A stretch of DNA of 64,000 nucleotides from Acinonyx jubatus (GCF_027475565.1 NC_069395.1:24956501-25020500), one strand, 5' to 3'; positions 22,746-34,463 are shown, numbered from the stretch's first letter. Notes: generated from the sequence alone by a model not told the origin. Numbers and translations are program-made.

Positions 22746-23164
22746 TTGGCGGTTCCTGTGTGTCTCACCCTGAAGCAGCTCCAGCTGTTTAGCCTCCCCT
22801 CGGTAGTCCCACCCCCTCCTCCCCCAGAAGTGGCAAGAGGCCAGAGTATGACAAGAAATGAAACATCTCTTACATACAGAGCTGTGTGCTAAAACGCACA
22901 CATCAGTCATTTATTGCGAAACGATCAGCAGTGCCCTGGGACTTATTCCAGAAGTCCATGCAGTGTCCTTGCCTTCCACGCACTGAGTCGGCCTCGGGTG
23001 GGGTATCGTGCTAAGGGGCACAAGCGTCTACGGGTTAAGATTCCTTCCCTGCAGAGCTGACGGTCTGGTTGCGTCAAATTAATACCAGCTAGGATTTGTT
23101 GAGGACTTACTACGTGCCTTCACTATGCTCCGCCCTGTAAGCCCTTAGAAATTTACAATGGCCT

Positions 23165-23370
23165 TCGAAGTGTTTGGAGCCAGACAGGCCTTGGTTCAGA
23201 TCCTCGATCTTCGGCTTGCACTTGTGTGACGTTAGCAAATCATTTATCCTCTCTGAGCCTCAGTTTTCTCATCTGTACTAACACCTATTTCCTACAATTG
23301 CTAGGAGATTTCGGCGAGGTAATACATATAAAGCACCAAGCCCTGTGCCTAGCACACTAAACCCCCAAAA
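23165..23370 (+). repeat. MIR element
   Basis: Near full-length sense MIR: GGAGCCAGACAGGCCTTGGT, CTCTGAGCCTCAGTTTTCTC, then GTAATACATATAAAGCACCA and a TGCCTAGCACAC end. Confidence 0.75.
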
Positions 23371-23917
23371 TACTAGTCATTGTTTAAAGGGCGGGGGGGG
23401 GGGGGGGGCGGCCAATGACAAAGCAATGTCAATACAGTGACCATAGGGGTAAATGGAGGGTGGCTACGGGAGCAGGCAGATGGGGAAGACACTTAACCCA
23501 GTCTCAAGGGTCAGGGAAGTCTTGGAGGAAGTCAGGGGGAATAGGAGTTAGCAGAAAGTGGGAAGGAAAAGAGCCATCTCGCAGAGGGAGCAATATGCTA
23601 AGCAGGGAAGTGAGCCTGAAGCTTTGGAGAACTACAGAGAGTTCCATGTGACCGGAGTTTGGAGGGCAGAGCGTGACACAGCCTTAGTAGACACACACAG
23701 ACACACACGTTTGTGACAAAGCAACGTTTCTGAGATGGCAGATAGGGAAGAGCAGAGCCCCAGTGCGGCTCCCCCTAGGTCTGTCTGACTCCAAAGCCTC
23801 CGCTGGGAACCGCTGTCCACCCGGGACACTTGCCCCACAGGACGTGGGACAATCTTACAGAGCATATACTAAATGCCGAGCATTACTCACCCCAGTAATC
23901 AGCCTTGTTTGTTTGTT

Positions 23918-24100
23918 TGTTTGTTTCAGCTTTATGGAGGTAAAATTGACAAATAAACTTGTAAAATATTTACAGAACATGATGATTTGATATATGTATA
24001 TGTTGTGAAAGGATTCCCCCCCCCATTGACTTAATTAATACATTCATCACTTCACATATTTACTTTTTTTTTTTTTTTTTTTGGTGAGAACATTTTATAA
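23918..24100 (-). repeat. L1-like 3' fragment, antisense
   Basis: Contains CAGCTTTATGGAGGTAAAAT, TTGACAAATAAACTTGTAAA and GATATATGTATATGTTGTGA, resembling the complement of an old mammalian L1 3' UTR, ending near a T-run. Confidence 0.6.
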
Positions 24101-24284
24101 AATCAGCGTTTTATAACAGGCCCGGGCTCTCGGTCTAACTCTTCAAAGAAGCAATATGTTAGTAAGGTGATTAAGGGTTAACAATAAGAGGATAATTGCT
24201 TATGAATTATTATTTGTACAATGTTTTAATATACAGTATATTATACTATACAGTATGCCTTTAAATAATGGCCTCATTTGCAAC

Positions 24285-24400
24285 TCCAGTATTATCTCTA
24301 ATAACTCTGCAAAATTGATATTATCACCATATTATGAGAGAGAAGTAGAGTCTCAGAGAAGTTAAGTATCTTGCCCAAGGTCATGTATTCACACCCAGGT
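24285..24400 (-). repeat. MIR fragment, antisense
   Basis: Reverse core: ATATTATCACCATATTATGA, GTCTCAGAGAAGTTAAGTAT and CTTGCCCAAGGTCATGTATT. Confidence 0.65.
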
Positions 24401-24754
24401 TTCTCTCAGCCCAGTGCCTTCCCACCTTGCCTTGGGGCCAGACGAAACAGCTAGCCAAGGTGCCCTATATAGAGAAAACAAAAGCATTGCCAAAGTGATC
24501 AGAAATATGGAGCCTGTTATCTCAATTTTGCCCATGAGACACCTCACATTACTGCACCATGTTAATTGTCTACTGAAATAGATCATATCTTCCAGTGGAC
24601 ATTTAAAAACATGCCTCCCAGGCGCCAGTCTATCCCTGATGATATTTTTGCAACATAATTACAGGCAACAACACCAACCCTGAGAGCTGCCAGCTGCCAG
24701 TCTCCTGGAATCCTCTCTCCTTCAGCTAAAATCCAGAAACTGAATATTGTACAA

Positions 24755-24846
24755 TAGAGTGCTGTTTACTGTACTCTACTGTATCTTATTACATTATCTA
24801 TAGAGTGCTGTTTACTGTACTCTACTGTATCTTATTACATTATCTA
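24755..24846. repeat. Exact 46-bp tandem duplication
   Basis: Two adjacent identical 46-bp units, 24755-24800 and 24801-24846, each starting TAGAGTGCTGTTTACTGTAC and ending ATTACATTATCTA. The identity suggests a recent duplication or an assembly artefact. Confidence 0.95.
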
Positions 24847-25929
24847 GACATAAAATCTTTCAGTGTGGCTCCCAAGAAAATGACTGGCTTGCAAATTTAA
24901 AACAAACAAGCAAACAAACAAAAAAAGCTAGAAAGAAAACAGAAATTGCAGAAAAGCGAGAACAGTTTGGCCAGCCAGCAAAGATTTTTTAAACATAATT
25001 TGAAAGACTTTATGGGAATATTCATGTTTAGTTAAGTGTGGGTGACTAAGACTGCCTAGCTATTGGTGTTTTTTTTTAAGTTAAAATAATCCCAAATAAG
25101 TTTAAATGTTATGTCATATTCAGTGCATGGCAAAAGTTCCTTATTTTGAACATTATAGAAATTATTTTCTCTTAGCTCCTATCAAAGAAATGAACAAGTA
25201 GAGAACATTGCTTTAAGGGAGCTCCAGATTGTGGTCAGCCTGGGACAACCCCATGTTTTTCTGTCCTTGACTCTCCCACAGACTGTCACATGTGTGAGTT
25301 TCAAGTACATTACCTAAGTTGTTGAGGACCTCACAATTCAGAAATGGAGCGTTTGATTTTTAGGAGTTAGAAATTTGTGGACACTAAAGCTTCAAGAGAA
25401 TAAATGATCTGTCAAATATGAAATATTTACTAAGATCTCTGGATTGCCAGGCCAAGATCCAAACCGTCCTTCTGCACAAGTTCAGGAAGGTTGGGGTGGA
25501 GGAATGTCACCGATGCCTGAGGTACTCTTGGGGCAACCACTCCCAAGCTGGGGGTGCAGTTCAGATCCTTCTCCCTGGTAACTCCCATGCTGTAGAGAAC
25601 AGAACAATGCATCGTGGGCCCAACCCATGCTTCTACATTCCGTGTGTCTTGCTTTGCTGAGAATCTGGGTTATCTCCTTCCTGTATCGGGGTCAAAGATG
25701 GCAGTGAGAATCCGCTGGGATGCCCCAGGGCATCGCTGGAATTCTCCTGCTCTAACCCTGCATGATGCTAGCCTGCTTTCTCCAATCAAGGCAGAATCTT
25801 ATTCTTTGACCTCAATAAGTAAGAATCCGGATGTCCACTTTCAGAATGAGGAAACCTAGAAAACACATGAAGGATGCTATAGGCTTCTTCTGGGACGTCT
25901 CCCTAGTCTCCTCACGTAGCTTAATTGTC

Positions 25930-26110
25930 CAAATGACAACAGTTAAGCACAAGCTTTAGAGGTAGACAGAAATCTGAATCCTACCTCTTTCAGCTTCTGG
26001 GCATAACTAGCTGCTTCTGATCCCCCAGCTGTCCCATTGGTAGAACAGGACAATAATGCTTTCTTTGTGGGGCTGCTGGGCACACAGAAGATCCAATAAA
26101 TAGAAGCTTT
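25930..26110 (+). repeat. MIR element
   Basis: Sense MIR features: AACAGTTAAGCACAAGCTTT, a diverged GGCATAACTAGCTGCTTC, then TCCCATTGGTAGAACAGGAC and a GGGCTGCTGGGCAC stretch. Confidence 0.55.
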
Positions 26111-26794
26111 TATTATTATTTTATAATGTTGACTGAATTGGTGGTATAGCAAAATGAGAAGAGAAATACTGAGAATACAGAATTTGGGAGGAGAGGAAGT
26201 AGCTAGTAAATCAAGAAGCTGACAGACCCAGACCCTAGACATTACTCCTTGGTGACAGGGTACAGCGCAAGTTGGACCAAGCTGTGCAGGGAAGAGGACT
26301 GGCTGGCTTCACAGACAGGTCTCCTTTGGATGAACACACCATGACCCTGAGCCCGGCTTCATCCTCAGAGGCTCAGAAACCCAATCCCACCCGGAAATCA
26401 TGTCAGGGAGGCTGACTTGGACCCACCAACTCATGGAGCCCTGTGCATCAGACCAAAGACCAAACCCGGGAAGGCCGATGATTGGAAGGGACCCAGAGAG
26501 TTCCGAATCCTAACAGAGAAGTTAGTTTTGTAACTTGAAGATATAATGGCACCAGGTCTCGTCAGTCAGCTGCATGAGTCTCCGCAATAGAGACATCTGA
26601 CTGGCGGCCAAATACTCCCTTAAGACTCTGGTCTCCACCAAAGCCCAAAGAGGTGTGGCCACTATTCTCTCAGTGTCTCCTCTCTCTGCCTCTCAGGTTG
26701 ACCAACTTCCCTTCACATCAATGCCTTCCTTCTTTAGATATACGTCTACTTCCAGTCAATCTCCTGCCCGGGGACTTCTCATTAACGTTCATTT

Positions 26795-26924
26795 TATTTT
26801 ATTTTAACCAGGCTCCACACCCAGCCTGGAGCCCAGTGCGGGGCTTGAACTCATGACCCTGAGCTCAAGACCTGAGCTGAAATCAAGAGTCAGACGCTTA
26901 ACCGACTGAGCCACCCAGGCACGC
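26795..26924 (-). repeat. CAN-SINE, older carnivore type
   Basis: Reverse SINE with GGGGCTTGAACTCATGACCC, GAGTCAGACGCTTAACCGAC and GAGCCACCCAGGCACGCC, lacking a long CT tail. The flanks share GTTCATTTTA. Confidence 0.85.
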
Positions 26925-27094
26925 CATCATCAATGTTCATTTTAGAGTTTAATTCTGAGAGGGCTAGGGAGACCGTGGTATTTCCAAGTCTCGGTGGAGG
27001 GGCAGGGGCAGTCAGTGAGTAACTAAGGATGGCCTATAGGCACAGTAATCTCTGCCTTCCTCACCTCTTGCAGAGTTAGAAGGACAGAGAAAAT

Positions 27095-27200
27095 TAGAAC
27101 AGAAACCTCTGCATTGGAAGGAAACACCTCCATTTTACAGATGTGACTTCCTCAGAGCCACACAGACAGTTGGGACCACACGCTCAGTTCTTTAAACCAA
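27095..27200 (-). repeat. MIR-like fragment
   Basis: Short antisense-looking core: CACCTCCATTTTACAGATGT and CAGAGCCACACAGACAGTTG. Confidence 0.4.
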
Positions 27201-28292
27201 AATTTCCCCTCTAGCTTCTGCCCTTTTTCTATCTTCTTTCCTTGGTCCTTATTTGGGGTGGAAAGGAGGGTATCCTTCCAAGGAGGGGAATGTGGCAACA
27301 AAACCGTAAAAACCAGAGTTTGATGTTTTCCCTACATATTCCCAGGCGCAAAGTTAACCCCAGACTCGGGGCACAAGCCCACGGAGGAGCGAGCGGCATG
27401 TGGCTCTGTGAGCCTGCCAGCCTCTCTCAAGAGGGTTTCCTAGGGCACCTTGCTGTGCAGCCTTCCAGCTGAATGCTCAGCTAGGTCACGGGCATCTCAC
27501 CAAGCTGCTTCCTGTGCCCAAAGCAATCACCAAAAAGTTACGATCATTTAAACGAGCATGGAGTTTGGGGCTGAGGGACAGCTCACCCTGCCCTGGGTCC
27601 GTCCCTCTCCTCCCTCCGTGCTGCTGGGCCACTTGCCATGTCACTTCTGTCTCCGTTTCATGTCACAATGCATTTTTCCTGTCTGTCCTGGCACAGTGGT
27701 GGAGGCTCAGGAGACCACACAAACCCTTTTTCTCTTCTATTTGAAGTCAAGCTCCCGAGTCCTTCGGTGATTGCCTGGTGCTGGGTCACTTCTTTAATAA
27801 GTACTTACTGAATTCATACGGAAGGCATCACCAGCAGGCACCTGAAATTAGTAAGATAATGTATGCCACATCCTCCATGTTGGGCTCTTGCCAAGAAACG
27901 TTTTTTCCAGAATCTAACCTTGAAAAAACAGACAGTCCAGATTGTGGGACTGTCTATGAGAGAATAGCCTGGGCTCTTTAAAAAGAAAGTAAAAAAAAAA
28001 AAACTAAAAAAATAAAATAAACAGCAAGCCAATGTTATGAAAAGCAAAAAACAGGCAGGGGATTGTTACAGACTGAGGCTGTCTCATAGAACTGTCTGTG
28101 ACAGTGGAAATAATCACGTCTGGGCTGTTCACGACTCACATATCGCAACTGAGCACCTTGAAATGTGGCCCGTATGATTGATGAGCTGATTTTTAAATGT
28201 ATTTAATTTTAATTAATTTAGATGTAAATAACCACACATGGCTACTGGCTCCTGTATTGGACACAGCACAGCTCTACATTAAAAAGACATAC

Positions 28293-28398
28293 AGGGCGCC
28301 CGGTGGGCTCAGTCAGTAGAGTGTGTGACTCATGATCTCAGGATTGTGAGTTCAAGCCCCACACTGGGTGTAGCGATTACTTAAAAATAAAATCTTTA
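28293..28398 (+). repeat. CAN-SINE, older carnivore type
   Basis: GGGCGCCCGGTGGGCTCAGT head, TGTGAGTTCAAGCCCCACAC body and the TAGCGATTACTTAAAAATAA short tail. Confidence 0.85.
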
Positions 28399-28400
28399 GG

Positions 28401-28524
28401 GTGTCTGGGGGGCTCAGTCCATTAAGCGTCCGACTCTTGATTTCAGCTCAGGTCACGATCTCACGGTTCATGAGATCAAGCCCAGAGTTGGGCTCTGTGC
28501 TGACAGCGTGGATCCTGCTTGGGA

Positions 28525-28570
<46 letters not shown>

Positions 28571-28601
28571 ATAAAGAAACTTAAAAAAAAATTTTTTTTA
28601 G
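28401..28601 (+). repeat. CAN-SINE inserted in the tail of the preceding SINE
   Basis: Feliform SINE with a (CT)n tail. Exact 14-bp target duplications ATAAAATCTTTAGG at 28387-28400 and 28602-28615 show insertion into the A-rich tail of the older element. Confidence 0.93.
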
Positions 28602-29207
28602 ATAAAATCTTTAGGGGAAAAAAATGATGAAAGAAATAAAACAACCAAATGCAACGCATGAACTTTGTATTCTAGATCAGAGGCAGGAAGAAAATGAGAA
28701 AAAAAAATATTTCAAGGCTATAGACAAGTATAAATATACACTGTGTACGATATTCATGAACTAAGGTGAATTTTCTTGGGTGTGATAATGGTATTTTGGT
28801 TTTGTAAGTAAACTTCATCATCAGAAGCTGTGTGCTGAACTATTTAGGGATGAAATGTGCATTACTTTCAAATGGTTCAGTACACACACAAAGAGACAAA
28901 GCAGATGTGGCAAACTGTTAGAAATTGAAATCCAACTGAAGGACATACTGGTATGCATTGTACTCTTCTTTGAGCTTTTCTATGGGTTTGAACATTTTGA
29001 AAATAAAAAGTGAGAAGTAAAAAGGAGAAAGGCAGACAGTTACAGGAAGTGTGATAGTAACAAAGCAAGGCTGGCCACTTTCCCTAGCTTCCAACAAACT
29101 TGTGTTCCAAACACGTATATGCAAATCAGTCATCAGGCCCCCTGAATGTGCTTTCCCTCCTTCTCTGCCTCTCTGGAAATCTGCAACTTACTGTCAAAGA
29201 ATTCCCC

Positions 29208-29440
29208 GGGGGCACCTGGGTGGCTCAGGTGGTTAAGCATCCAACTCTTGATTTCAACTCAGGTCATGATCTCATGGGTTTGTGGGATTGAGCCCCTGCA
29301 TTGGGCTCTGTGCTGACAATACAGAGCCTGCCTGGGATTCTCTCCCTTTCTCTCTGCTCTTCTCCTTCCCTGCTCATGCTTGCTTGCTCTCTCTCTCTCT
29401 CTCTCTCTCTCTCAAAATAAATAAACATTTTAAAAAAATT
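29208..29440 (+). repeat. CAN-SINE followed by AAG/ATG microsatellite
   Basis: Head GGCACCTGGGTGGCTCAGGT, GGGCTCTGTGCTGACAATAC, (CT)n and CAAAATAAATAAACATTT. Its A-tail grades into an (AAG)n(ATG)n repeat at about 29443-29474. Confidence 0.92.
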
Positions 29441-29583
29441 AAAAGAAGAAGAAGAAGAAGATGATGATGATGAAATAAACCCCCCCCCCAACAAAGGAAC
29501 TGTCATCCTTCGATAGAAACTCTATGACTTGGCAGGGACACCAGGAACTTGCTAATCTACCCTCTTAAATCTTTGCTCCTCAC

Positions 29584-29797
29584 TTTTTTTTTTTTAAGTT
29601 TATTGATTTATTTTGAGAGAGAGAGAGAGAGAGTAAGCAGGGGAGGGGCAGAGAGAGAGGGAGAGAGAGAATCCCAGGCAGGCTCTGCACTGTCATCGCA
29701 GAGCCCAACGAGGGGTTCCATCCCACAAACCGTGAGATCATGACCTGAGCTGACATCGAGAGTCTGACACCTAACCTACTGAGCCACCCAGGTGCCC
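29584..29797 (-). repeat. CAN-SINE
   Basis: Reverse SINE with GAGA runs and the head ACTGAGCCACCCAGGTGCCC. The imperfect target repeat is TGCTCCTCAC/TGCTCCACAT. Confidence 0.9.
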
Positions 29798-30059
29798 TGC
29801 TCCACATATTTCTGATTTGGGAAACTTCAAGAAGCTCCTCTACCAGACAGCAGGGACCAAAGCCAAAATTTTGTATTTGAAGTCCTTGTTTACTTTGCAA
29901 CATGCTGATTGCCTATTTATAAGTTAAATAATTGTAAATTGGCCGCATGCTTAAGTGACCACAAGTCAAGCAGCTTGTAAATGCTAAGGTGATGAATAAG
30001 GGCTGCAGAAATAAATGAAATGTTCATAAATGAGTTGACACTGAAGTCAGGCCTTAACA

Positions 30060-30190
30060 GCATTTCTCAAAATGGAATCTAGTCTAGGAGTCACCCTAGT
30101 ACTAGGACACAAAGACAGATTCCCTTGGATCAGAATGTCCACATTTAACAAGTGCCCCAGGTGACTCTTATACACACAAAAGTTTGGGAC
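30060..30190. repeat. MER5A-like hAT fragment
   Basis: Contains CATTTCTCAAAATGGAATCT, TTCCCTTGGATCAGAATGTC and CCCCAGGTGACTCTTATACA, typical of diverged MER5A. Confidence 0.5.
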
Positions 30191-30389
30191 TTTTGGAACT
30201 TGAAGCATAGGAAGAGTTAGGTATGTCAATACTGAGAGTATTCTGATAGGTAAGGCACCAGGCAAAAGTGCAAGGTCAACAATGAAATTGGGCTTTTAAA
30301 GAGTGTAAGGAACCTGACTTTGTCAAAGGGGAAATTCTCCTTTGAGATCAAGTTAGGGAGGGTGGGGTCAGTGCATAGGTTATGGATAC

Positions 30390-30857
30390 TGGGGTGCCTG
30401 GGTGGCTCAGTCAGTTAAGTGTCTGATTTCAGTTCAGGTCACGATCTCCTGGTTCGTGGGTTTGAGCCCTCCTACCCCACCCTGTTGGGCTCTCTGCTGT
30501 TAGCTTGGAGCCCTCTTCGGATCCTCTGTCTCCCTCTCTCTCTCTCCCTCCCCTGCTTGGACTGTCTCTCTCAAAAATAAATAAACGTTAAAAAAAAATA
30601 AAACTGCGGGTGCCTGGGTGGCTTAGTCAGTTAAGTATCTGACTTCAGTTCAGGTCATGATCTCACCGTTCGTGAGTTCAAGCCCTGTGACGGGCGCTGT
30701 GCTGAGAGCTCAGAGCCTGGAGCCTGTTTCAGATTCTGTCTCTGTCGCTCTCTGCCCCTCCCCTGCTCACTCCCTGTCTATGTCTCTCTCTCTCTCTCTC
30801 AAAAATAAATAAACATTTTTAAAATAACTGAAAAGAATTAAAAAAAAAAAAAAAAAA
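30390..30857 (+). repeat. Two head-to-tail CAN-SINEs in one insertion site
   Basis: Complete SINEs at about 30390-30603 and 30607-30857, both with GGGTGCCTGGGTGGCT heads and CAAAAATAAATAAAC tails. A single outer repeat GGTTATGGATAC/GGTTTTGGATAC (30378-30389, 30858-30869) encloses the pair, so the second most likely landed in the tail of the first. Confidence 0.88.
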
Positions 30858-31209
30858 GGTTTTGGATACCATCTCAGGGAGCTTGGCCAGTCTTTGGATA
30901 GTTGGTAGACAGTGGAGGGAACAATGATGTTTTAGGGAAATCATCCTGGACAATGTGTAAGATGAATTGAGATAAAAGAAACTCGAATCAGGGAGACCAA
31001 AAAACAGGTTATTGGAGATGACCCAGGTGTGAGCTAAGGATAGCCTGAACCAGGAAAAGAGCACTGAATAGGAAGCAAAAAGGGTGGGTGGAGTAATGTT
31101 TTTGAAAGAGGAATCAGGTGATGTGGTGACTGACTTTTTTAAAAGGAGTCTGTAAAGTGATGTGTGTAAAAGGAAGTGTTCATAATGCTCAAAGTCTCCA
31201 ATAGCAAAA

Positions 31210-32335
31210 GAACAAAAAACTAATGTGCGATTAAAAAATTGGCTGAGGATTTGAGTAGACATTTCTCCAAAGAAGACATACAGATAGTGAACAGGTACAT
31301 GAAAGAATGTTCAGTGTCACTCATCATCAGGGAAATGCAAAACCACAATGAGATATCACTTCACACCTGGCAAGATGGCTATTATAAAAAAAAAAAAGAC
31401 AAATGTTGGCAAAGATGGGGAGAAATTGGAACCCTTGCACACTGTTGGTGGGAATGCGAATGCTGCAGCCATTATGGAAAACAGTATGAACGCTCCTCAA
31501 AAAGTTAAAAATAGAACTATCATATGATCCAGAAATCCCACTTCTGGGTATTTATGCAAAAGAATTGAAATCAGTATATCAAAGAGATATTAGCATTACC
31601 ATGTTCATTACAATGCTATTCACAATAACCAAGATATGGAAGCAACCTAAATGTCCTTCGATAGATGAATAGATAAAGAAAAGTGGCACATGCATACAGT
31701 GGAATATTATTCAGCCTTTTTGAAAAAGGAACCTCTGCAAGTAAGCAACAATATGAATGAAGCTTAAGGACATTATGTGGAGTGAAATAACCAAGTCAGA
31801 GAAAGACAACTACTGCATGATCTCGTTTATATGAGATATCTAAAATAGTCAAAATTAGGGGTGCCTGGGTGGCTCAGTGGCTTAAGCATCCAACTCTTGG
31901 TTTTGGCTCAGGTCATGATCTCAGGGTTTGTGAGTTCGAGCCCCGCATCAGGCTCTGCGCTGACAGTGTGGAGCCTGCTGGGGATTCTCTCTCTCCCTCT
32001 TTCTCTGCCCCTTCCCCCGCTTGCTCCCTCGCTCTCAAATAAGTAAATATTTAAAAATTAATAATAAAATAAAATAGACAAATTTATAGAATCAAAGAGT
32101 GGAATAGCTGTTGCCAAAAAATGGGGGGAGGGGGCAAATGAGAGTTTCTGATCAATGGGCTTAAGTTTCAGTTAAGCAAGAGGAGTAAATTCTAGAGATC
32201 TACTGTACAACACTGTACCTCTGTTGCACACTTAAACATTTGTATTTTTTTGTATCTCATAACACATTTAAAAATGTGTTAAGAGTAGATCTGATGTTAA
32301 GTATTCCTACCACAGAAAAATAAAATTTTTTAAAT
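31210..32335 (+). repeat. L1 3' end, sense, split by a SINE
   Basis: Plus-strand translation gives a degenerate L1 ORF2 C-terminal region (HFSKEDIQIVNRYMKEC..., WWECECC, YGKQYERSSKS) with frameshifts and stops, then L1 3' UTR. It is split by a SINE at 31858-32070. No functional ORF. Confidence 0.9.
31858..32070 (+). repeat. CAN-SINE nested in L1
   Basis: Head GGGGTGCCTGGGTGGCTCAG, CTCTGCGCTGACAGTGTGGA and a CT-rich tail. Target repeats AAAATAGTCAAAATTA (31842-31857) and AAAATAGACAAATTTA (32071-32086). Confidence 0.93.
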
Positions 32336-32340
32336 GCTCA

Positions 32341-32541
32341 GGGTCACCTGGGTGGGTCAGTCAGTGAAGCATCCAACTTTGGCTAAGGTCATGATCACAA
32401 GGTTCATGAGTTCAAGCCTGCATTGAGCTCACTGCTGTCAGGACAGAGCCCATTTCAGATCTTCTGTTCCCCTCTTTCTCTGCCCCTCCCACACTCGTGC
32501 TTACTCTATCTTTCTTTCAAAGATAAATAAACGTTTTAAAA
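32341..32541 (+). repeat. CAN-SINE, diverged
   Basis: Head GGGTCACCTGGGTGGGTCAG, GTTCATGAGTTCAAGCCTGC and tail AGATAAATAAACGTTTTAAA. Lies in opposite orientation to the next SINE. Confidence 0.88.
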
Positions 32542-32554
32542 AGTTTTTTTAATT

Positions 32555-32765
32555 TTTGTGTTTTACTTTATTTTTGAAAGAGAGAGAGAGAGACAGAGTG
32601 TGAGTGGGGGAGAGGCAGAGAGAGAGGGAGACACAGTATGTGAAGCAGGCTCCAGGCTCTGAGCTGTCAGCACAAAGCCTGACTGAGGGCTTGATCTCAC
32701 GAACCGTGAGATGATGACCTGAGCCGAAGTCAGACGCTTAACCGACTGATCCACCCAGGTGGGCC
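32555..32765 (-). repeat. CAN-SINE, inverted relative to neighbour
   Basis: Reverse SINE with GAGCTGTCAGCACAAAGCC and CGACTGATCCACCCAGGTGG, inserted in the A/T-rich tail of the previous element, forming an inverted pair. Left boundary approximate. Confidence 0.88.
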
Positions 32766-33269
32766 TAAAAAAAGTTTTGTTTTTAGTGCTCGAGGTCTGA
32801 AACCTGAGTGGATCAAAGAAAGAATGAGACCAGTGACAAAAATAGGGACCCTGAGAAAAGGAGCCATTTTTGTGATGATGTACTAAGAGGGAGGCTGTGA
32901 AACCACATCCAAGTGGAGGCACCTTTAAGTACCAGTTGAATATAATTGATTGGAGATAAAAATATAAATAAAGTCAAGACTGAGAGATATTTGAAGCCAA
33001 GAGCAATTCATGAATTGCGTTTAATGAATGATCAGCTCAAGGACCAAGAATCAAGCCTTAGAAAAATAGCCCCTTTTGGGAGTGATGGGGTGGAAAGAAA
33101 CCATAAAAGAAAAAGGTAATGGTCAGAGAGACAAGAGGACCAACCACAAAGCCAAAGAGTTGTCAAAGGGTCGTCAGCTATGTCAAAGCCAATGGGAACT
33201 GAGAAGAGACCCTTGGAAAGGGCTCTCAGATGAGCAGCTAGCCTGATCTCCCATACCTGGGTAGCAAAC

Positions 33270-33485
33270 TTTTTTTTTTAAGTTTATTTATTTTTGAAAG
33301 AGAGAGACAGACAGAATATAAGCAGGGGAGGGGCAGAGACAGAGGGAGACAGAATCTGAAGCAGGCTTCAGGCTCCAGGCTCCAGGCTCCAGGCTCCAAG
33401 CCCCATGTGGGGCTCAAACTCAGGAACTGTGAGATCATGACCTGAGCTGAAGTTGGACTCAACCAACTGAGCCACCCAGGCGCCC
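33270..33485 (-). repeat. CAN-SINE with internal heptad repeat
   Basis: Reverse SINE. Target repeats CCTGGGTAGCAAAC (33256-33269) and CCTGGGTAACAAAC (33486-33499). The unit CAGGCTC is tandemly repeated about four to five times at 33362-33397, expanding a normal part of the SINE body. Confidence 0.92.
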
Positions 33486-33573
33486 CCTGGGTAACAAACA
33501 TTTTGGGCTAAATACCTCATGAATCATGCTGATGTTCTGTCCTCAAGGGTCATAAGAGATAGCCTATCAAGAG

Positions 33574-33670
33574 GCTGCTTCGGATTCTGTGTCACCAGGT
33601 CTCTCTGCCCCTCCCCCACTCATGCTCTGTCTTTCTGTCTCTAAAAATAAATAAACGTTAAAAAAAAATT
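33574..33670 (+). repeat. 5'-truncated CAN-SINE
   Basis: Only the 3' half is present: GCTTCGGATTCTGTGTCACC, CTCTCTGCCCCTCCCCCACT and AAAAATAAATAAACGTTAAA. Confidence 0.82.
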
Positions 33671-34463
33671 GTTTTTAAAGAGACCTGTGCATAGCTGTGT
33701 TTACCAGGGCTTGCTGTTTTCTCTTCTGTTTCTGGCAAAAGCCCAGAAAAATAGAGCTATTTTGCTTGCCATGAATCTCAGGTCCCCTTAACTCTTTAAC
33801 TAAAGGTGGGGTAGGTCATGAAAGCTATAGGCCGAAATTTTTAAATCACAAAAGTGTGGTTTAATGATTATTTATGAGCAACGGCAGCAGCAAATGGAGG
33901 AGGACTCCCAGTGGACTCCAGTTAGCTGCCAGTTCAAACGATAAGATTGGGAATTGTGAAGTGAGAATAAGGAACTGTCTCTTCGTTTTCTACCTTTACT
34001 GTTGTGGCCAGTTATCAAATAATAATAATAACTGACATTTAATGGCATAAGTTTTTCTAAGGGTCAGTCTCTTGATCAAATGTCCCTGAACTTGACTTAT
34101 CCTAGCCACATGGCAAATGAAAGAGCTAGCCTTCCTGTTCCTAAGATACTGGAGATTTGTCTGTGTGATCAAAGAAACAGCAAATGGACTTCGCTGGGAG
34201 CATGAGGGATGAGGCTGGAACTTCTATTAGTTGAATCATTTATGGAATCTATGGAACAATTTTTAACCTTTGTTCCATAAAACCTTTAAAGATAATGGGA
34301 AATCTGGGGACGGAATGAGGCAGGTGAGATCGTGTGGAATAAATCGCCTCTGAAGGATCTTTTCCATTCCAGGCTTACTATAAAGTAAGATCCCGAACCA
34401 CCGAAGAGGTTTGAAAGCCTTGAAACTTTGTGCAGCGTTTCAAAAAACAAAAAAAGTGCATAA

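Larger units (their letters stand above)
22746..34450. other. SLC41A1-RAB29 intergenic region
   Basis: No gene recognised over about 11.7 kb. Contents are MIR fragments, L1 pieces (23918-24100; 31210-32335), a 46-bp exact tandem duplication (24755-24846), a G16 run (23393-23408) and ten or more CAN-SINEs from 26795 onward. The only open frames of note are remnants of L1 ORF2. Confidence 0.8.

Noticed and set aside
31239..31508. 89-codon frame resembling a protein
   Set aside because: It is a broken L1 ORF2 C-terminal remnant, not a host gene; the same holds for 47519-47818 and 9447-9810 (minus).
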